A stretch of DNA of 48,649 bases, from assembly GCA_003963005.1 (NCBI GenBank), contig RXJW01000130.1, forward strand, positions 1-48,649, in the 5' to 3' direction. Made by a program: the position numbers and the translations under genes. Source of the stretch: Burkholderiales bacterium (GTDB lineage Bacteria; Pseudomonadota; Gammaproteobacteria; Burkholderiales; Burkholderiaceae_C). Of this stretch, positions 45,455-48,649 are shown one piece after another. Under the pieces are notes generated by a model, which saw nothing but the letters and a program-made list of their open reading frames with translations, was not told the origin of the DNA and did not search any database. Position 1 is the first letter of the stretch. Each line of letters opens with the position of its first letter.

Positions 45455-45504
45455 TTCACAATGATGTTATCACAGTTGTGATTGAATGTGCAAGCGCCAG
45501 AATC
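45455..45504. promoter_or_regulatory. divergent promoters sharing an operator dyad
   Basis: TATCACA-GT-TGTGATT (45468-45483) is a near-perfect copy of the operator, with TTCACAATGATGTTA next to it (45455-45469). Rightward, TTGTGA (45476-45481), 16 bases, CAGAAT (45498-45503) could serve the lipoprotein gene. Leftward, TTGCAC (45493-45488), 18 bases, TAACAT (45469-45464) could serve the antirepressor leader. Both would be blocked by a protein on the dyad. The -10 boxes are imperfect. Confidence 0.5.
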
Positions 45505-45522
45505 AACTGACGGGAGATGAAC

Positions 45523-46044
45523 ATGAACACACTATCGAAGGTCGCGCTGGCCATCGCTGTCATGGCCACTGTGTCTGGGTGCGCGACCCCGCAGGCAACT
45601 CTTACGGTCTCCACAGTTCCTGAGGGAGCTGTTGTCACGGAGGCCAGGAGCGGGCTTGCACTGGGAATAGCGCCGGTTGTTTCTGTCTACAACGTCGCAG
45701 ACTTGGCCAGGTTCAAGCGAAACGACGGCTGCTACTACGTCAACGGCATGCGCGCTCAGTGGGCCAGTGGGGCGATCTCTCAGATACCAGAAATCAGGTT
45801 GTGCGGATCAGTGAGCGGCGCCTACAACATCGCCCTGGCTCGGGACATGTCCCTGCCAGGGCTGGACACCGACCTTGAGTTCGCAATGAAAGCAGCTCTT
45901 GTGAGGGCGCAGATTGCGCAGGCCAATGCGGCCACGACCATGGCTGACATGGCCGTGCTTCGAAACTTTGGGTTCGCTGCGCCGCAGGCCGTCAGCTGCA
46001 CGTCGACTCAGATCGGCAATACGGTTCAAACGTCTTGCCGCTGA
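45523..46044 (+). CDS. prophage lipoprotein, probable lysogenic-conversion (moron) gene
   Basis: A 173-residue protein with a signal peptide MNTLSKVALAIAVMATVSGC ending in the lipobox VSGC. After it, TLTVSTVPEGAVVTEARSGL resembles a PEGA-type beta segment. Start at 45523 because GGGAG is well spaced; an ATG six bases earlier overlaps that site. It lies alone between the antirepressor region and attR, with its own promoter, as typical for genes expressed from a prophage. Likely exported to the envelope; target unknown. Confidence 0.65.
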   Translation: MNTLSKVALAIAVMATVSGCATPQATLTVSTVPEGAVVTEARSGLALGIAPVVSVYNVADLARFKRNDGCYYVNGMRAQWASGAISQIPEIRLCGSVSGAYNIALARDMSLPGLDTDLEFAMKAALVRAQIAQANAATTMADMAVLRNFGFAAPQAVSCTSTQIGNTVQTSCR

Positions 46045-46368
46045 TCAAACTACGGGCTTGAGCACCAGGCCCATTTCGCGCATGGCGATCTGCTCCTTGC
46101 GCGCCCAGTCGGGCAGGATCGAGTACACGCGACCGGATGCCGTGATCACCACCGGGTCGACGACGTCTTCCTTGTAGACCACCGGCATGCCGGCGATCTC
46201 GTCGGGCTCCGCGCCTGCTCCGTCGTTGAAGGCCTCGGGCATCAAGTCCTTGGCCATCTGTTGGCCGAAGTCCTTGGACATGGCGACAATCAAACCGGCA
46301 TCCTCACCGTGCTCGGCGAGATGGCGGCGGGTGATGCGGGCGAGTTCGATGACGTCGGTGGCGAGCAT
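46045..46368 (-). CDS. hypothetical protein next to attR (107 aa)
   Basis: AGGAGA lies before the ATG at 46368, excluding a longer reading that would run into the att sequence. MLATDVIELARITRRHLAEH, GLIVAMSKDFGQQMAKDLMP, then a beta end (MPVVYKEDVVDPVVITASGR, VYSILPDWARKEQIAM). It converges on the lipoprotein gene, sharing no spacer bases. No family recognised. Confidence 0.55.
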   Translation of the reverse strand: MLATDVIELARITRRHLAEHGEDAGLIVAMSKDFGQQMAKDLMPEAFNDGAGAEPDEIAGMPVVYKEDVVDPVVITASGRVYSILPDWARKEQIAMREMGLVLKPVV

Positions 46369-46419
46369 GGCTGTCTCCTGTACGCGCGGATTACGCAATT
46401 GGGCCTGCGCACCCATGAA

Positions 46420-46443
46420 GTTCAAGTCCCGTCCCGGGCACCA
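46420..46443 (+). other. attR: isolated 3' end of a tRNA-Leu-like gene
   Basis: GTTCAAGTCCCGTCCCGGGCACCA in pieces: T-loop TTCAAGT, T-stem 3' strand CCCGT, acceptor 3' strand CCCGGGC, discriminator A, CCA. The matching 5' halves are absent upstream, so this is only the tRNA 3' part. A phage that integrates into a tRNA 3' end leaves exactly this at the junction distal to the intact tRNA. The acceptor CCCGGGC-ACCA fits tRNA-Leu starting GCCCGGG. Confidence 0.65.
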
Positions 46444-46485
46444 CGCGAAAACAGCCGCGTCGACGGCGAACGCACAGGGAGTTGC

Positions 46486-46782
46486 ATGTCTTCCATTTGT
46501 CGAGCCGGCTTGATGTCAATGGCCCTGCTGGTGGCCGCCTGCGCCGCGCCGCGCTGGGAGAACCTGAAGCATCCGACCTCTGATTTCCAGGCCGACACCG
46601 CCGCTTGTGAGCGCGACGTCGATCGGGTCCTGAAACTGGAGCAATTGGTTCGACCGAACGCCTTTGCCGGTGCGTGCATCGGTTGTCCGGCACAGGGGAG
46701 TCGGGAGATGCAAGACGCCGTCAGTGCCTACAGCATCCACAAGCGCTGCATGGCCGCACGCGGTTGGCGGCAGACATCCTGA
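46486..46782 (+). CDS. small chromosomal lipoprotein (98 aa)
   Basis: MSSICRAGLMSMALLVAACA has a lipobox LVAAC. The mature part PRWENLKHPTSDFQADTAAC, then ERDVDRVLKLEQLVR and CIGCPAQGSREMQDAVSAYS, has several Cys and ends in HKRCMAARGWRQTS, a pattern of small outer-membrane-type lipoproteins of betaproteobacteria. First gene right of attR, so assigned to the host. Confidence 0.65.
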   Translation: MSSICRAGLMSMALLVAACAAPRWENLKHPTSDFQADTAACERDVDRVLKLEQLVRPNAFAGACIGCPAQGSREMQDAVSAYSIHKRCMAARGWRQTS

Positions 46783-46812
46783 ACGCGTGACGCCGCGATA
46801 TGCGGCGTGCTG

Positions 46813-47649
46813 TCAATTTCGAACGGACGGCCCTGCCGGGCCTATGCCAAGCTCGGGCCGCCAGGCGCGTACGGTCACACCCTCCCAGCCCAGCACCTGA
46901 GTCATCCACGCCTTCAAGGCTGCGGGGTCGCCGCTGGTCTCGACGTCGAGTGCGGGCTGCTCATCGGGTGCAGGTGTCCAGAGACTTTCGGCACGGCGCG
47001 CGACCGCCGTCTCGATGCGCAGCAATTCCACCCCGGGCCCCAGGGAAGCCCGCCAGAGCGGCTCGATGAAGGGGTAGTGAGTGCATCCCAGCAGTGCCGT
47101 GTCGACGCGGGCTGCGCGAAGCGGCTCGCAATGGCGGTCGACCAGCGTGCACAGTTCAGCGCTGTCGAGGTCGCCGGCCTCGATACGGTCGACGACGCCC
47201 GGGCAGCCTTGCACGACGACCTGGCGGTCGCCGACATGCCGCTCGATCAGCGAGCGAAGCCTGTCACTTGCCGCGGTCGCCGGTGTCGCCAGGAGCCCGA
47301 TGCGGCCGTTGCGCGTTGCCACCACGGCCGGCTTGATACCCGGCTCGGTGCCCACGAAGGGCAGGTCAGGCCAGCGCGCGCGCAGCGCCTCAATGGCATG
47401 CGCGGTGGCCGTGTTGCAGGCGATGACGATGAGGCCAGCGCCTTGCTCGATGAGGTGCTCGGCAATCGCGATGCTGCGGGCACGGATCTCATCCGGGCTG
47501 CGGCTCCCGTAGGGCGCGTAGGCGGTGTCGGCGAGGTAGCGCAGGCGGGCGGTGGGCAGCAGGGCGCGCAGTTCGCGCAGCACCGTGAAGCCGCCGACGC
47601 CGGAGTCGAAAACGCCGATCTCGCGGCGCAGGGAAGGGTCGGTCTGCAT
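46813..47649 (-). CDS. murI: glutamate racemase
   Basis: A 278-residue protein of normal length. IGVFDSGVGGFTVLRELRAL near 11-30 supplies the first catalytic-region Asp/Ser; VIACNTATAHAIEAL near 75 has the first catalytic Cys, and LLGCTHYPFIEPLW near 188 the second Cys with its His. It interconverts L- and D-glutamate for peptidoglycan. Chromosomal, convergent with the lipoprotein gene and divergent from etfB. Confidence 0.95.
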   Translation of the reverse strand: MQTDPSLRREIGVFDSGVGGFTVLRELRALLPTARLRYLADTAYAPYGSRSPDEIRARSIAIAEHLIEQGAGLIVIACNTATAHAIEALRARWPDLPFVGTEPGIKPAVVATRNGRIGLLATPATAASDRLRSLIERHVGDRQVVVQGCPGVVDRIEAGDLDSAELCTLVDRHCEPLRAARVDTALLGCTHYPFIEPLWRASLGPGVELLRIETAVARRAESLWTPAPDEQPALDVETSGDPAALKAWMTQVLGWEGVTVRAWRPELGIGPAGPSVRN

Positions 47650-47823
47650 GGGCGCAAGCAGTCTATCTTCACGATTCGAGAGGGCTCTCCAAAAAACCTT
47701 GCCTGCGCGTCGATCCCGGTCTGGCTAGAATCGAACGATCGTGCTTTTTTATGCGCAGCTCCCACGGGGAGCGCCCGTAGAATCCCCGGTTAACGTATAC
47801 GTCAATTCGAGCTGGAGTTTTCG
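47650..47823. promoter_or_regulatory. murI-etfB divergent intergenic region
   Basis: Two TAGAAT -10-like boxes in the direction of etfB are present (near 47726 and 47779), the first in GGCTAGAATCG. A GCTCCC-ACG-GGGAGC hairpin lies between them. GGAG occurs at 47813-47816, seven bases before the etfB ATG. No clear -35 was assigned. Confidence 0.4.
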
Positions 47824-48579
47824 ATGAAGGTCTTGGTCCCTGTCAAACGCGTCGTGGACTACAACGTCAAGGTGCGCGTCAAGAGCGACGGTACGGGCGT
47901 CGACATCGCCAACGTCAAGATGTCCATGAACCCCTTCGACGAAATCGCCGTCGAAGAGGCGGTGCGCCTGAAGGAGAAGGGCGCCGTCACCGAGGTGATC
48001 GCCGTGTCCTGCGGCGTCACGCAGTGCCAGGAAACGCTGCGCACCGCGATGGCCATCGGCGCCGACCGCGCGATCCTCGTCGAGACGCCCGCCGACGTCG
48101 AACTGCAACCGCTGGCCGTCGCCAAGCTGCTCAAAGCGCTGGTCGACAAGGAAGGCCCGAGCCTCGTCATCCTGGGCAAGCAGGCCATCGACGACGACTG
48201 CAACCAGACCGGCCAGATGCTCGCCGCGCTGGCCAATCTGCCCCAGGGCACCTTTGCCTCCAAGGTGGAAGTGGCCGGCGACAAGGTCCACGTGACCCGT
48301 GAAGTGGACGGCGGCCTCGAGACCGTGTCCCTGAGCCTGCCGGCCGTCGTGACGACCGACCTGCGCCTGAACGAGCCGCGCTACGTCACGCTGCCCAACA
48401 TCATGAAGGCCAAGAAGAAGCCGCTGGACGTCGTCAAGCCGGCCGACCTGGGCGTGGACGTGACGCCGCGCATCAAGACGCTGAAGGTCAGCGAGCCGCC
48501 CAAGCGCGGTGCTGGCGTGAAGGTGGCCGATGTCGCCGCCCTCGTGAACAAGCTCAAGACCGAAGCCAAGGTCATCTAA
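47824..48579 (+). CDS. etfB: electron transfer flavoprotein beta subunit
   Basis: A 251-residue protein starting [20 protein letters not shown], with [20 protein letters not shown] near 38, and [19 protein letters not shown] near 122, all EtfB signatures; AMP-binding and partner-docking regions are intact. With EtfA it passes electrons from acyl-CoA dehydrogenases to the respiratory quinone pool. It is followed 26 bases later by etfA. Confidence 0.95.
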   Translation: MKVLVPVKRVVDYNVKVRVKSDGTGVDIANVKMSMNPFDEIAVEEAVRLKEKGAVTEVIAVSCGVTQCQETLRTAMAIGADRAILVETPADVELQPLAVAKLLKALVDKEGPSLVILGKQAIDDDCNQTGQMLAALANLPQGTFASKVEVAGDKVHVTREVDGGLETVSLSLPAVVTTDLRLNEPRYVTLPNIMKAKKKPLDVVKPADLGVDVTPRIKTLKVSEPPKRGAGVKVADVAALVNKLKTEAKVI

Positions 48580-48605
48580 GCCGTATCGAATCTGGAGACT
48601 TTGAC

Positions 48606-48649
48606 ATGACCGCACTCGTCATTGCCGAACACGACAACGCCTCGATCAA
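48606..48649 (+). CDS. etfA: electron transfer flavoprotein alpha subunit (start only)
   Basis: The first 14 codons, MTALVIAEHDNASI, match the N-terminus of EtfA. TGGAGA lies upstream. The gene runs off the right edge and forms an operon with etfB. Confidence 0.85.
   Translation, partial: MTALVIAEHDNASI

Noticed and set aside
46390..46443. A complete tRNA gene at the right prophage end
   Set aside because: Only the T-loop to CCA part fits. The bases before it (TGAAG) do not pair with CCCGT, and no D-arm or anticodon arm is present.
1..46443. Integrase, excisionase or transposase gene; CRISPR array
   Set aside because: No protein in the window shows tyrosine or serine recombinase motifs or an IS transposase, and there is no regularly spaced repeat. 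The integrase is expected left of the window.

Overview
The window is mostly one temperate podovirus-type prophage (positions 1 to about 46,443) joined on the right to bacterial chromosome (about 46,444 to 48,649). The sequence is GC-rich. The chromosomal genes (a small lipoprotein, glutamate racemase murI, electron-transfer flavoprotein etfB and the start of etfA) suggest a betaproteobacterium of the order Burkholderiales; the genus cannot be fixed from the sequence alone. The right end of the prophage is marked by an isolated 24-base 3' end of a tRNA-Leu-like gene (46,420-46,443). This implies integration into a tRNA-Leu gene whose intact copy, and probably the integrase, lie left of this window. 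The gene order (TerS-TerL, portal, scaffold, N4-gp56-type capsid protein, adaptor, tail-hub protein, internal virion proteins, one giant polyvalent protein, then holin/SAR-endolysin/Rz/Rz1) recalls temperate podoviruses of the Bcep22 type.

Layout. A leftward early operon (1-1,479) encodes a PAPS-reductase-like protein, a DUF7417-like protein, a NinX-like protein, an unknown protein and a 66-residue protein ending like an SSB tail. The switch (1,600-2,400) has a leftward cI-like repressor, a rightward Cro-like protein and three candidate promoters, each overlapped by the same TATCACA/TGTGATA operator sequence. The rightward early region (2,391-10,763) carries two tandem DUF2829/Tad2-like genes, a LuxR-type HTH protein, a large primase-helicase, an SF1B helicase, an iteron-containing AT-rich probable origin (9,095-9,355) and a RusA-type resolvase. 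A cassette of small accessory genes follows (10,853-14,527). The late region runs from 14,529 to 42,679, then lysis genes (42,694-43,984). The right end has a leftward BRO-type antirepressor gene preceded by what looks like a C4 antisense-RNA leader, a lipoprotein gene and a short leftward gene next to attR.

Regulation is the most interesting part. (1) A TATCACAATG element recurs about a dozen times, always pointing in the direction of local transcription, sometimes containing the start codon of the next gene and sometimes in promoter spacers. This is the arrangement of mycobacteriophage 'stoperators'. (2) Three late intergenic regions share TCARCCACCAC-N25-(-10-like hexamer) with exactly the same spacing; two are followed at once by near-identical terminators. 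(3) The antirepressor leader contains two blocks (7 and 8 bases) complementary to two blocks downstream, with equal 8-base gaps. (4) The 2,853-codon giant gene contains three out-of-frame genes, all in the same +1 frame, each with a strong Shine-Dalgarno six bases from its start and each lying over a low-complexity linker of the giant protein.
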